64,000 nucleotides of DNA, taken from the NCBI GenBank assembly GCA_902773435.1, contig CACYEN010000015.1, forward strand, positions 1 to 64,000, written 5' to 3'. The number at the start of each line of letters is the position of its first letter. Positions within the stretch are counted from its first letter, which is position 1. Positions 54,861-63,896 of this stretch are shown piece by piece. Under the pieces are notes generated by a model, which was given only the letters and a program-made list of their open reading frames with translations, did no database searches and had not been told where the DNA came from. Source of the DNA: an uncultured Lachnospiraceae bacterium (GTDB lineage: Bacteria; Bacillota; Clostridia; Lachnospirales; Lachnospiraceae). The position numbers and the translations under genes were made by a program.

Positions 54861-55023
54861 GTTTTTCATCGGCGCGCCGACAGGCCGCGGACCGGCGGCT
54901 TTCGGGCGAAAATACGCAGTGTGTCCGAATCAGGGCCGAGTCAGGTGCCGTCTGGAAAATCACGCGTTCTTATGATATTCTCTTTGGAAATACAGGGAAC
55001 TCCGGAAGCAGAGGGGGGAAGAC

Positions 55024-56286
55024 ATGAAGAGAGAGATTCAGGAGATGACTAATCCGGTTTCAGAGACTGCCCGGATAACGCTGTTCCAGCTGGCGGCAAA
55101 CGGAGATAAGGACGCCGCCTCAATCTCGGAAAAGCTGGGCCTGACACTTGAGAATACACAGGAATCCGGTTCATCCCGGATGTCTGAGGAGGACATGATC
55201 GCCTTCCGAATCGTGCTGGAGGTCCGCTACCGCACGATGGAGCTCCTGGCGGAAAAGTCCGGCTGCCGCACCGTCGCGGATCTGCCATGCGGCTATACGC
55301 CGCTTTCGATTTCGCTTGCCCGGAAAGGGAAACAATATCTCGGCCTTGATCTTCCGCTGGTTATCTCGGATGTCCGGCGGATCATTCCTCCGATGCTTGA
55401 TGAAAAAAGACGCGGCGCCGTCTCATTCACGGCAGTGGATGCCACGAATGATGAATCAATGGAGAAGGCTCTGTCAGAAGCGGAGGGAAACCTGTGCGTG
55501 TTGACGTCCGGTCTGCTGATGTACCTCTCCACTTCGGAGCTGGAGGCCTTGACGCGCAATATCAAGCGGGCCCTTGACGCGCACGGAGGCTGCTGGATCA
55601 CCGCTGATCCGGAAGTGAAGGTACAGCATTATTCCCTTCTGAAAGTGATTACCGGAGACCGGTATAACGATATAGTGAAGAGACGATTTGATATTCTCAG
55701 GGAGAAGTCGGATTTTCCGCTCGGGGAGAACGCGCTGTCAATTCATCTTGAGAGCCGGGAGAAGGACATGGCTGCGGCGATGGGTTTTCTGAGGTCCCAC
55801 GGGCTGCGGGCCGAGCGTCTCAGCGTGGCCGACAACATGCCGGAGGAGGAGCCGTTTTCTTTCTCCCTGGTCAGGGAGGAACAGAAGGAAGACATGAGGA
55901 ACGTCTTCCGGACAACAGCTTTCTGGAAGATCACTTCCGACGGCTCCTCGGGACCGGAGCGGGAACCGGCGGCAAAGACGGAGATTTACACGGCAAAAAG
56001 AAACGGCGGGGAGCTGGAGCTGGAACTTTCCGGGCGTCTTGATACGCTCTCGGCTCCGAAAGTGCTGGAATTCTTTGAAAAAGAATCGGCGGAACAGGAG
56101 ATCCGGAAAGTGACCGCTGACTGCAGCGGGCTCGTCTACATCTCCTCCGCAGGGCTTCGTGTGCTGCTCCTGATGCAGAAACGGTGCAGCAACGGCATAA
56201 CGTTAACCGGAGTGAATGAAACGGTGCGGGATATCCTTCAAAAAACGGGATTCTATGATATGGTTTCATTCGATATCCGGGAATAA
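55024..56286 (+). CDS. LCMT-like SAM methyltransferase fused to a STAS domain
   Basis: The 420-residue protein has an N-terminal methyltransferase (about 55-300) with the SAM loop VADLPCGYTP and LTSGLLMYLS, resembling leucine carboxyl methyltransferase relatives. A C-terminal STAS domain (about 325-418) carries DCSGLVYISSAGLRVLLLM, including the serine phosphorylated in anti-sigma-factor antagonists. This joins small-molecule or protein methylation with partner-switching signalling. Codons look less GC-rich than the neighbours. No cognate anti-sigma kinase is in the window. ATG at 55024 follows GGGGGAAG. Confidence 0.83.
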   Translation: MKREIQEMTNPVSETARITLFQLAANGDKDAASISEKLGLTLENTQESGSSRMSEEDMIAFRIVLEVRYRTMELLAEKSGCRTVADLPCGYTPLSISLARKGKQYLGLDLPLVISDVRRIIPPMLDEKRRGAVSFTAVDATNDESMEKALSEAEGNLCVLTSGLLMYLSTSELEALTRNIKRALDAHGGCWITADPEVKVQHYSLLKVITGDRYNDIVKRRFDILREKSDFPLGENALSIHLESREKDMAAAMGFLRSHGLRAERLSVADNMPEEEPFSFSLVREEQKEDMRNVFRTTAFWKITSDGSSGPEREPAAKTEIYTAKRNGGELELELSGRLDTLSAPKVLEFFEKESAEQEIRKVTADCSGLVYISSAGLRVLLLMQKRCSNGITLTGVNETVRDILQKTGFYDMVSFDIRE

Positions 56287-56323
56287 CGCGCAGTCACTGC
56301 ACCGGTCACGGCAGCGCCGGACT

Positions 56324-57682
56324 TCAGTTTTTCACCTCGACCTTGGGTATGGCAATAGCAATCATGTTTCGCTCACACATCAGCAGCAGTTCGCGGTTTA
56401 CCCCTCTTCTGACTGCTACGGAATGCCTCCCCTTGCAGAATGTCGTGAAAGAGAGTTCCGTGCCGCTCTCCGTGATTTTGGAAACCCCGGTGTATTTCGG
56501 TCCCTGGATACTGTCCCGGATCTCAGCGCACAGCCTGTCATGAATTTCGGGAAGCTCCCTGCCAAGAATCTCCTCGATGCGTTCCAGAGATTCTTTCCTG
56601 TCAACGGTAAGGGACGACTGGATCAGGTTCTCCCTCTCCGGAGGCATCAGGATATAGTTCTTGAATTCATTGTTCCGGACAACCGTGACCTCACCGAAGA
56701 ACTTCAGCCTTATTGTCCGAACGCCGATGCTCTGTACATAGACAGGCTTCCCGTCGAACATCAGGAAATCCCCGACCTGCACCGTGCCTTCAAATGTCAT
56801 CAGGACGCCGGCCAGGATATCCGCGGCGATGCTCTGGCAGCCGATACTGAAAATCACACCGGCTACACCCGCGGACAGGCTGAGCGCCTTCGCGTTGATG
56901 CCGAAGTTCCCCAGGCATACAAAGATCCCTATGATCACCAGTGCGTAGCCGCTGAAGCTGTTCAGAAGCATGCAGACGGTTTCACCCTTCGTGTCCAGGC
57001 TCCTCGCGAGCAGAAACAGCGCCTTATGGATCACACCCTTTAAAACAAAGAGAATACAGATACTGATCAGGCTGGCGGTGATCGAATGAAGGTTGATCCC
57101 GTTGTTCCACTCCCCGCTGTAGATGCAGTACCAGACAGAGTCCTCTCCGGAAAGAGCCGCGAATACAAAGACCATCAGCAGTGACAGGATCAGCAGCCCC
57201 TTCAGGGAAACCCGGTATTTTTCACCATCGGTCCTGTCTCTCCATCGCCTGCAGTCCTCCGGCCACCTCTCCTCAAAGTCGGATTTTCTTCGGACCGGAA
57301 GGCCGTCTCCCGTACCGGTCCCGGCGCCTTCCGCCCCTGCCCGGCCGGACCCGTCCCCGAGGGAAGACCGCGTTCTCTGAAAGCAGACGGCCAGGATGAC
57401 AAGCAGCAGAACCGCCAGGATAAGGACGGCAATGACCGCTGCCTGGGCAATGCTCTCCGGGCCTATGCTGATCTGCGGGCGCAGTAAAACGAAAAAGTAC
57501 TCGCTCACTCTTCGAACCGAGGCCAGCATTGTGCTGCCAAGGACCGTCAGGCTGCCGTTGAAATTATCATGGAGCCTTCCGGGATCAATTCCGACCTCCT
57601 GCACGCGATGCCCGATATAGTCGAAGGAATCCAGTCCGTCCCGATACTTTCCGTTCTTCACCTGCGCGTTATACGTGATCAC
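56324..57682 (-). CDS. MscS-like channel C-terminal part (frameshifted sensor-MscS gene)
   Basis: The 452-residue frame begins with the end of a Cache-like sensor domain (about 1-80, FNGSLTVLGSTMLASVRRVS), then membrane helices and an MscS core (from about 270) with AGVAGVIFSIGCQSIAADILAG and the beta domain VGDFLMFDGKPV. Mechanosensitive channels of this kind release solutes on membrane tension. The frame opens with a GTG overlapping the previous stop. It almost certainly continues the upstream frame in one original protein of about 940 residues. Confidence 0.78.
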   Translation of the reverse strand: MITYNAQVKNGKYRDGLDSFDYIGHRVQEVGIDPGRLHDNFNGSLTVLGSTMLASVRRVSEYFFVLLRPQISIGPESIAQAAVIAVLILAVLLLVILAVCFQRTRSSLGDGSGRAGAEGAGTGTGDGLPVRRKSDFEERWPEDCRRWRDRTDGEKYRVSLKGLLILSLLMVFVFAALSGEDSVWYCIYSGEWNNGINLHSITASLISICILFVLKGVIHKALFLLARSLDTKGETVCMLLNSFSGYALVIIGIFVCLGNFGINAKALSLSAGVAGVIFSIGCQSIAADILAGVLMTFEGTVQVGDFLMFDGKPVYVQSIGVRTIRLKFFGEVTVVRNNEFKNYILMPPERENLIQSSLTVDRKESLERIEEILGRELPEIHDRLCAEIRDSIQGPKYTGVSKITESGTELSFTTFCKGRHSVAVRRGVNRELLLMCERNMIAIAIPKVEVKN

Positions 57683-58341
57683 GCTTCCTCCGGCGCTTTC
57701 CTCCGGATATTCTCCCCCATAGCGTCCATTTCATACAGGGCCAGCATTGAAGTTCCGTCGATCAGGCCGATCCGCCTGAAAGCCGCGCTGACATCCATGC
57801 TGTCCGTGATCTCATAGATTTCATACGCGCTTCCGACAATCATGACCATCCCGGTGCACCTGTTGTCCTCTCCCAGGACGGCGATTCCGGCTTTCTGCAG
57901 CACTTTGCCCGAAATCGCATCTACCTCCGGGCCCATGGTCATCTCCATGCGGCCTTTCAGAAGCGCGTAAAAGGGATCATCCTCACCAATCGCGTCGCTG
58001 TCATAGGGCGAATTGGTGACCCTCGCCTCTCCTTCCGGATCAAACACATAGACAGTCTCTGTCCCCAGACTGTCAGACAGCCTCTGAAGATAGACCGGGG
58101 TCACGTCCTCCGGGTCCATCCTCTTCAGGATCATTCCGGCAACCCGGCACCTGGTCAGGTATTCTTCCCCGTACCACTCTTCCAGTGCCTCTGAATCGTC
58201 CTCACTCTTCGTGTATATCCCTGCCGCATCCGACACCTTGTTCCGGCAGTAACGGTAGGTTTCCGCGTATCCCAGCAGGGATTCCAGATACAGGCCTGAC
58301 AGGAATCCGATGGCGACCATCAGGGAGGTGATGACAGCCAC
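57679..58341 (-). pseudogene. Middle fragment of the frameshifted sensor-MscS gene
   Basis: The open frame encodes one membrane helix and a Cache-like extracytoplasmic sensor half (about 220 residues, with YVFDPEGEARVTNS). The only start is a GTG without ribosome binding site in the middle of a sequence (FFRNKELIARVAVITS) that reads smoothly from the upstream frame after removal of one G near 58403-58408. It ends at a 1-nt deletion at 57685-57686. Translation on its own is unlikely. Confidence 0.65.
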
Positions 58342-58357
58342 CCTGGCAATCAGTTCT

Positions 58358-59149
58358 TTATTCCGGAAAAAGATCCCCTGCTTTACCGCCTGATCCTGTG
58401 CCGGGCCCTGCGCTCTCTTCCCAATTCCCGCAGGAAAGGATCGTCCCGTCCTCCCGGTCGGCCACGATCAGGGTACCGGCGTTTCCGACCCGGATCCCGG
58501 AAATCACATTTCTCCAGTCATATTCTGTAGAGATCTTTTCCTCTTCTTCGGTAAATATGTTTCCGGAGGCGAGAATCCACTGTCCGTCATTGACCGGCCT
58601 TACAATCACCTGGCTCTCTTCCCGGTAGGCCTCGGAAGACATGGCATATGACATCAGCGATTTCGGTACGCTCTCCTCCGACTCGATCGCCTTACTGAAG
58701 TAATCCGATTCCGCGGCGGCCCGCATGGTCTCAAAATCCATCTCCCTGAGGACGGGATCCCCGGAATCATAAATCACGCTCCCGTCTTTATCATAGATGG
58801 CCAGTGAAGAGATTTCACAGACCTTCATGAATTCTTCCACAATTTCCCTGGCCTCATCGACATTCCCGGCCTGCTCCAGGGCGAGGGACAGCGCGTTCAG
58901 CTTTGCGTTCTGCATGTTCAGAAGGCAGTTGTTGGAAGCGTAATTATTCTGAACAAATGTCGGAATCATCTCGGCCAGCGTCCGGGCTTCCTGGACCAGT
59001 TCCTTCTCGGCCTTCCGCGTATACCGCCTCTTCTCCACCTTCGCATACAAAAAAATGGCCGCAGTCAGGCTGATCAGCCAGACTGCGACTATGATTATAT
59101 TCTTTTTGACTGCGGATTTGCTCCCGGTCATCTCCGGCATTTTCTCCAT
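58358..59149 (-). CDS. N-terminal membrane sensor fragment of the frameshifted sensor-MscS gene
   Basis: The 263-residue frame starts with a membrane helix (about 18-37) and a PAS/Cache-like sensor region (about 45-250) containing SLAIYDKDGSVIYDSGD and GTLIVADREDGTILSCG. It ends in a short out-of-frame tail after Gly-Pro (GTGSGGKAGDLFPE). ATG at 59149 has a weak ribosome binding site. On its own it would be a truncated sensor without an output domain. Confidence 0.72.
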   Translation of the reverse strand: MEKMPEMTGSKSAVKKNIIIVAVWLISLTAAIFLYAKVEKRRYTRKAEKELVQEARTLAEMIPTFVQNNYASNNCLLNMQNAKLNALSLALEQAGNVDEAREIVEEFMKVCEISSLAIYDKDGSVIYDSGDPVLREMDFETMRAAAESDYFSKAIESEESVPKSLMSYAMSSEAYREESQVIVRPVNDGQWILASGNIFTEEEEKISTEYDWRNVISGIRVGNAGTLIVADREDGTILSCGNWEESAGPGTGSGGKAGDLFPE

Positions 59150-59263
59150 CTTCCCGATCTTTCTCTATTTCTGCATGGGTTATTATTCCTTTTTGATTTT
59201 ATCACTCCGCATCCATCAGATTTCCATCAAAAGAAAGGGAAACAGTACGTCTTTCCCGGACGA

Positions 59264-59677
59264 TCACTTCGGGAGCTCATCCACCTCGAAGAACACGGTC
59301 GTAAACCCGTCACGCTCCGCGAAGATCGCGTGAACCGGGATCGGCAGTTTATCCCGAAGGAGCTTCGCCTGCTTCCTCTTGATCCCGAACACCGTGCAGT
59401 TGAACATCGGGCCCTCCTCCAGTTCGACGAGGCCGTAGCAGTAGGGGCCGATCTTGTCATTCCAGGGGTCCGCGTTCAGTGTCGCGGGAGTGATGACGCT
59501 GTGCAGCATTCCCTTCCCGGATAATTCCACCCACTCGGTCGCGTGATAACCGCAGGTATTGCAGGCGTAGCGGGGGGGATACTCGATCGCGCCGCATTCG
59601 GGGCACTTCCTGCCGAGAAGCTTGTGCTGCTCCAGGCCTTCGTAGAATTTGGCGACAACTTTCTCGATCTTCATCAT
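59264..59677 (-). CDS. DUF35 Zn-ribbon/OB-fold protein, thiolase partner
   Basis: The 137-residue protein has an N-terminal rubredoxin-like zinc ribbon (CPECG...CNTCG) and an OB-fold (about 60-130). DUF35 proteins pair with thiolase-fold enzymes and help bind acyl-CoA. It follows the thiolase gene by 14 bp on the same strand. ATG at 59677 has AAGGAGG 9 nt upstream (a second ATG follows at once). Confidence 0.9.
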   Translation of the reverse strand: MMKIEKVVAKFYEGLEQHKLLGRKCPECGAIEYPPRYACNTCGYHATEWVELSGKGMLHSVITPATLNADPWNDKIGPYCYGLVELEEGPMFNCTVFGIKRKQAKLLRDKLPIPVHAIFAERDGFTTVFFEVDELPK

Positions 59678-59691
59678 GATTACAGCCCTCC

Positions 59692-60975
59692 TTAATCAAG
59701 CACCCGGAGGATCGGGATGCGGCAATTCTGCCCGCCGCCGAATCCGCGGAGCATCGCTGTCTTCGGGTTATTCTTCACCTGATGCAGGCCCGCCTGGCCC
59801 CGCAGCTGCAGCACTGCCTCATAGACGTCCGCCATGCCCGACGCGCCGTAGGCGTGCCCGTAGGACGTGCGTCCCCCGTGCGGATTGATCGGACGGTCGC
59901 CGTCAAATGCGGTCCTTCCCTCGAGGACCCATTTCCAGCCCTCTCCCCTCGGCAGGTAACCGACCTCCTCAGCGGCGCAGAGCTGTGACGCGAGAACAAA
60001 ATCGTTGACGAGAAGAAGGTCGATGTCATCCGGCGTAAGTCCGGTCTGCTCATAGGCCTGGCGCGCGGCTTCCTTCGTGATCTCCATCTCGTTGTGCGGA
60101 CGCATGAGCTCCAGGCAGGAGGAACCGATTCCGAGAATCTCGACCGGCTTCTGCTTGAATTTGTGAGCCATCTCCGTCGGACACACGATGCAGCAGGCTG
60201 CGCCGTCGGCGCTCTGGGCATTTCCGGTTACCCGGAGGTACATCGTGGTCTTCGGGTTGAACGGGGACGACAGATACTCCATCGGATCGTCGTAACCCGC
60301 TTCCTTCGCGAGTTCCTCGAACGGCGTGCGGAGCATGGCGAGCGGATTCAGTGCCGCCGCCCTTCTCCCGTGGTATGACATCGTGTTGAGCACAAGGTCG
60401 ATCTGGTCATCGGTCAGGCCGTACTGCTGTCTGTAGAGATCCATCCAGTCGTCCTGGCCGATATGGCCGCCGCCCAGGGCTCTCGTGTAGGCCCGGTCCA
60501 TGATTGCCTCAAGGTCCGGAATCATCTCGTCGGTCGTGATCGGCCTGCGGATATGAGCCGGCTTTCCCGCTACCGGAAGGCCGCAGGACATCTCGACACA
60601 GCCGCTCAGGACGATGTCGTGGGCCCCGCTGGCCACGTCCATCACAGCCTCTTCCAGACCTACGTAGCCGCTGCAGCATGCCTCCGAATGATGGATGGAG
60701 CCCTTGCCCCTCATTCCGAACCACTCTGCGACCTGCATGTTCGGCGTCGCCGCGTTGTTGAAGAACTTGGGATTCGCGGATCCATGATAGAAGTAGTCCA
60801 CGTCCCTCGGCTCCAGTCCCGCGTCCTCCATCGCCATGAGCGCCGCGTGACCGAAGAATTCGCCTTCCGTGAGTCCCCTGTACTCCGGGATTTCCGACGT
60901 GTCACAGAAGGGGGTTGCGCCGATCCCGATGATCGATACGCTTCGCGAGTATTTGCCCAGCTTTCCCTTTACCAT
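59692..60975 (-). CDS. Thiolase-fold enzyme (SCP2/Ltp2-like)
   Basis: The 427-residue protein has the thiolase fold with a probable nucleophile Cys in HHSEACCSGYVGLEEAV, a GNAQSADGAAC segment and a late NPHGGRTSYGHAYGASG (catalytic His motif). Pairing with DUF35 suggests an acyl-CoA thiolase or a thiolase-like aldolase (as in steroid side-chain Ltp2-ChsH2). ATG at 60975 has GAGGAGA upstream. It ends the catabolic unit together with the DUF35 gene. Confidence 0.88.
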   Translation of the reverse strand: MVKGKLGKYSRSVSIIGIGATPFCDTSEIPEYRGLTEGEFFGHAALMAMEDAGLEPRDVDYFYHGSANPKFFNNAATPNMQVAEWFGMRGKGSIHHSEACCSGYVGLEEAVMDVASGAHDIVLSGCVEMSCGLPVAGKPAHIRRPITTDEMIPDLEAIMDRAYTRALGGGHIGQDDWMDLYRQQYGLTDDQIDLVLNTMSYHGRRAAALNPLAMLRTPFEELAKEAGYDDPMEYLSSPFNPKTTMYLRVTGNAQSADGAACCIVCPTEMAHKFKQKPVEILGIGSSCLELMRPHNEMEITKEAARQAYEQTGLTPDDIDLLLVNDFVLASQLCAAEEVGYLPRGEGWKWVLEGRTAFDGDRPINPHGGRTSYGHAYGASGMADVYEAVLQLRGQAGLHQVKNNPKTAMLRGFGGGQNCRIPILRVLD

Positions 60976-61056
60976 TTCTGTCTCCTCGTAAAAAATGTCA
61001 CTTTCATGTTCTCTGACTGGGCCGAACGCCCGGGTTGTTCTCTCCGGTCTCCGATC

Positions 61057-62247
61057 TCACGAGGCGCGTCGTCTCTTTCTGCGCACCGGCTGCAAAGAGG
61101 CGTCCTGCATGAGGGACGGAACCAGGTCAACCACATGTCTGTGTCTTGCCGCGAGCGCGGCTCCATATGCGTCGTCATACTTCCCGTACGAGCTGAAGCG
61201 GATCTCAGCGCCAAAGCCGCTCCCGGAACCGAGGGAACTGATCTTCCCCATCAGATCCTTCCCGTACTCGCTGAGATACCCCGCCATCTCTCCCCCGATC
61301 ACCGTGTCGGTCCCTGAGACCGCCCAGAGGTTGTGAATTGCAGCCGCGAGATGACCGAGGTATTCGTCCCAGATCTCCCGGTACTCCTCATTTCCTCCCC
61401 TGACCGCCTCGAAGAATGACTCGTAGGACGTCTCCCCCGATCTTTGTTTCAGGAGATCGATGATCCGGCTCGAGGAGCAGAGCTCCAGGAAACTGCCCGG
61501 GATCCCGTATGAATTTGTCTTCCCGTAAGGATCGAGGATCATGGCGCCGACGTCCGCCCGGCTGCCCTCCTCCCGGTCAGCCTCGCCGCCGCGGATCAGA
61601 AAACCGCTGATCCGGCGGCTCAGAAGAAGGAAGTAGCAGTCCGGGTAATCCGCCTTTCCGAATGTCTGGGCCAGACCTGCGAGCATTCCGGCGTCTCCGA
61701 CCGAGATCTCCTCTCCGAACTTCGCCCGGATGTCAGCCAGCCGGATCTCCGGTTCTCCCAGCGTCCCCGTTCCGCGCACGACGTCTTCTTCCCTGTCGAC
61801 AAAGCCCGGAAGCGCGATGCCTGTCCTGCATTTTCCGGGGAAGTCATCCGTGAAGCCCGCAGCGAGATCATAGACCTGTCCCCAGTACTCATCCGACCCC
61901 GTGTAATCCAGATAGAACCTCTCCTTCCGGAGAATCTCTCCCGCGAAGTCAACCTCCGCGATATAGACGGTGTGCTTCCCTATACTGATCCCCAGATAGG
62001 CCTGATAGCCGGCGTTGAGCGTAAGCAGCACCGGTCTCCGGCCTCCCGAGGACGAGGCGACCCCGGAGGCCGCTATGATGTCTCCGGCCTTCAGGATATT
62101 CACAATATTGGACACAGTGGAAACGCTCACCTCCCGGTTCTTCGCGATCTCCGCGATCGTGATCCCGGGAAAGCATTCGATATCCTTCATGATACAGAGC
62201 GCGTTCTGCCGGCGCACTTCCATGGTATTCGCTGCTTTCATTTCCAC
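61057..62247 (-). CDS. ROK family transcriptional repressor
   Basis: The protein (about 396 residues) has an N-terminal winged helix (about 12-70, ITIAEIAKNREVSVSTVSNIVNIL) and a ROK-type sugar-kinase-like domain with GISIGKHTVYIAEVDFAG and GIALPGFVDREEDVV. Zinc-binding Cys residues of classic ROK members are not clear. GTG at 62247 has AAGGA 5 nt upstream; ATG at 62241 or 62253 are alternatives. It has its own promoter and a 9-bp inverted repeat, so it probably represses itself and the neighbouring operon. Confidence 0.85.
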   Translation of the reverse strand: MEMKAANTMEVRRQNALCIMKDIECFPGITIAEIAKNREVSVSTVSNIVNILKAGDIIAASGVASSSGGRRPVLLTLNAGYQAYLGISIGKHTVYIAEVDFAGEILRKERFYLDYTGSDEYWGQVYDLAAGFTDDFPGKCRTGIALPGFVDREEDVVRGTGTLGEPEIRLADIRAKFGEEISVGDAGMLAGLAQTFGKADYPDCYFLLLSRRISGFLIRGGEADREEGSRADVGAMILDPYGKTNSYGIPGSFLELCSSSRIIDLLKQRSGETSYESFFEAVRGGNEEYREIWDEYLGHLAAAIHNLWAVSGTDTVIGGEMAGYLSEYGKDLMGKISSLGSGSGFGAEIRFSSYGKYDDAYGAALAARHRHVVDLVPSLMQDASLQPVRRKRRRAS

Positions 62248-62272
62248 TGCCATCCTTCTAAAAAAACTCTGC

Positions 62273-62306
62273 TGAACAGAATCTCATCCGCGGGTTCTTC
62301 TGTTCA
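62273..62306. promoter_or_regulatory. 9-bp inverted repeat upstream of the ROK gene, candidate operator
   Basis: TGAACAGAA (62273-62281) and TTCTGTTCA (62298-62306) are perfect inverted repeats 16 bp apart. The right arm touches the -10 box, so binding would block transcription. Confidence 0.6.
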
Positions 62307-62335
62307 TTATACCCTTGAATCCGTCTTGAGCTCAA
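62306..62335 (-). promoter_or_regulatory. Promoter of the ROK regulator gene
   Basis: TTGAGC (62330-62335) and a perfect TATAAT (62306-62311) are 18 bp apart on the minus strand, inside the end of the aldo/keto reductase gene. A CTTGAGCTCAAG palindrome (62325-62336) covers the -35 box. Confidence 0.6.
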
Positions 62336-63272
62336 GATAGAGTACTTCCCGCGGAGTAAGCTTCACGGAGAGCGCGCCGAGCGAGGACTCGATCTCCGAG
62401 CGGTTTGCAGCGCCGATGATCGGGAATGCGTTGAGCGGGCTGTCAAGCACGTAAGCCATCGCGACCTGCGGAATGGTGCATCCCTTCTCTTCCGCGATCT
62501 CTCTGCAGCGGTCAAGGCGGACGAAGTTCTCCTCATAGCAGTAGCCGATGCGGCAGAACATATCGATCTTCTCCGGATTATTCGCGAGAAGCTCCCTCGT
62601 GACACGGCCTGAGAACATGCCCCTGGCGAGCGAGGAATAGGCGAGAACCGGCATCTGGTTGTTGGTATACCATGCCTGGGCCTCGGCGTTCTTATTCCCG
62701 GCGATCGTCACGCAGCCGGGCGCGAACGGATTTTTGACCTGCTCCGCAAGGCTGAAATTCGGGGAAGAGACCGACATCGGCTCGAGACCGTGGGCGTAGG
62801 CGTACTCATTGGCCTCCTCCAGGCGCTGGTGCGTCCAGTTGGATCCGCCAAAGATCTTCACTTTTCCGTCCGCTTTGAACTCATTGAGCTTCTCGACGAT
62901 CGGTCCGACCGGCAGGTCCGTATTGTCCCTGTGAAGGAGATAGATGTCGAGATAGTCCGTCTTCAGGGCTTCCAGCGACAGCTTCATGTCATAATCCATG
63001 TCCTCGGGCGTCACTCGCTGGCGGTCGTCGCTCGGATGTGCGCCCTTGGAGAGGAGGACGATGTCCTCGCGGCAGCCGCGGCTCTCAATCCACGCGCCGA
63101 CGGTCGGCTCCGAGTCATAGGCGCGGGCGGTGTCGATACAGGTGATGCCGAGATCATAGGCCGCGTCAAGTGTTGCGAAATGCTTCTCCATGTTGTCCGG
63201 GAACATGCCGAACGTGCCCATGAAGAACTTGCTGACCTTCTTGTCAATTCCCTTAAAGTTCGTATATTCCAT
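62307..63272 (-). CDS. Aldo/keto reductase
   Basis: The 321-residue protein is an NAD(P)H-dependent aldo/keto reductase barrel. The catalytic tetrad is visible as Asp in CIDTARAY, Tyr in the same strand, Lys in VLLSKGAH and His in LLHRDNTD. C-terminal IIGAANRSEIESSL binds the cofactor. The substrate is unknown. ATG at 63272 has GGGAGGA upstream. It lies in the operon with the VOC and thiolase genes. Confidence 0.93.
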   Translation of the reverse strand: MEYTNFKGIDKKVSKFFMGTFGMFPDNMEKHFATLDAAYDLGITCIDTARAYDSEPTVGAWIESRGCREDIVLLSKGAHPSDDRQRVTPEDMDYDMKLSLEALKTDYLDIYLLHRDNTDLPVGPIVEKLNEFKADGKVKIFGGSNWTHQRLEEANEYAYAHGLEPMSVSSPNFSLAEQVKNPFAPGCVTIAGNKNAEAQAWYTNNQMPVLAYSSLARGMFSGRVTRELLANNPEKIDMFCRIGYCYEENFVRLDRCREIAEEKGCTIPQVAMAYVLDSPLNAFPIIGAANRSEIESSLGALSVKLTPREVLYLELKTDSRV

Positions 63273-63299
63273 AACTGTCGGTCCTCCCTGTCATTATTC

Positions 63300-63803
63300 T
63301 TATTTCTGCTCTTCTTCGGGGAGCCTGAAGTTCGCCGGAAGTCCGCCGTGCTTCTCCTCGTTGTAGACCTCGAGGAAGAGGCCGAGCTCCTTGTGGAGAT
63401 CCAGGTAGGCGAATTCCATGCCGATATTCGGCTCCCTGCACCACAGCCACGGATCCCTGCCCGTGTTCTCCTTGTGCTCCCTGAGAACATCTTCAAAGCT
63501 GTCTCTCGTGATCAGCGCGATGTGATGCATGCCCGGGCCGTGCTCGTCGAGCCAGGTCTTGTACGGGCTGTCGCTGACCGGCTGGATCAGTTCCAGTTCA
63601 AATCCCCAGCAGTCGCAGAACGCCATGATCGTGTGAAGGTGCTTCTTCTCGCCGTTCAGCGTGAAATCGGGAAGATCCTTTGTATCGAACGGGCTGACTC
63701 TCCACGGACCGATCCCGTACTTCTCGTAGTTTTTGATCGTCTCCTCGACGTTCTCTACGATAATTCCGATCTGAAGAAATTTCGCGAACTGTGTGTCCAT
63801 CAT
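63300..63803 (-). CDS. VOC (glyoxalase/epimerase-like) family protein
   Basis: The 167-residue protein has two beta-alpha-beta-beta-beta VOC modules, with metal-site candidates in LQIGIIVENVEETI, GFELELIQPV, GMHHIALITRD and LGLFLEVYNEE. Related proteins include methylmalonyl-CoA epimerases and lyases. ATG at 63803 (or 63800) has GGAGG 9 nt upstream. It is probably co-transcribed with the genes on both sides. Confidence 0.87.
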   Translation of the reverse strand: MMDTQFAKFLQIGIIVENVEETIKNYEKYGIGPWRVSPFDTKDLPDFTLNGEKKHLHTIMAFCDCWGFELELIQPVSDSPYKTWLDEHGPGMHHIALITRDSFEDVLREHKENTGRDPWLWCREPNIGMEFAYLDLHKELGLFLEVYNEEKHGGLPANFRLPEEEQK

Positions 63804-63896
63804 GATATCTGTCCTCCTTAGTTATTGTGCCGCGGATTCTCCGCTGTTTTATGTTCCCTGTTGACCGTGGGCGGTATCCGCCCGCGGAATTCCCCG

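Noticed and set aside
57679..57682. Programmed frameshift or deliberate GTGA coupling in the sensor-MscS gene
   Set aside because: No slippery heptamer or stimulator was seen, and a missing A in a tandem repeat explains the shift more simply.
55000..59200. Transposon or phage island
   Set aside because: No transposase, integrase, terminal repeats or tRNA-associated attachment site were found; only a composition hint remains.
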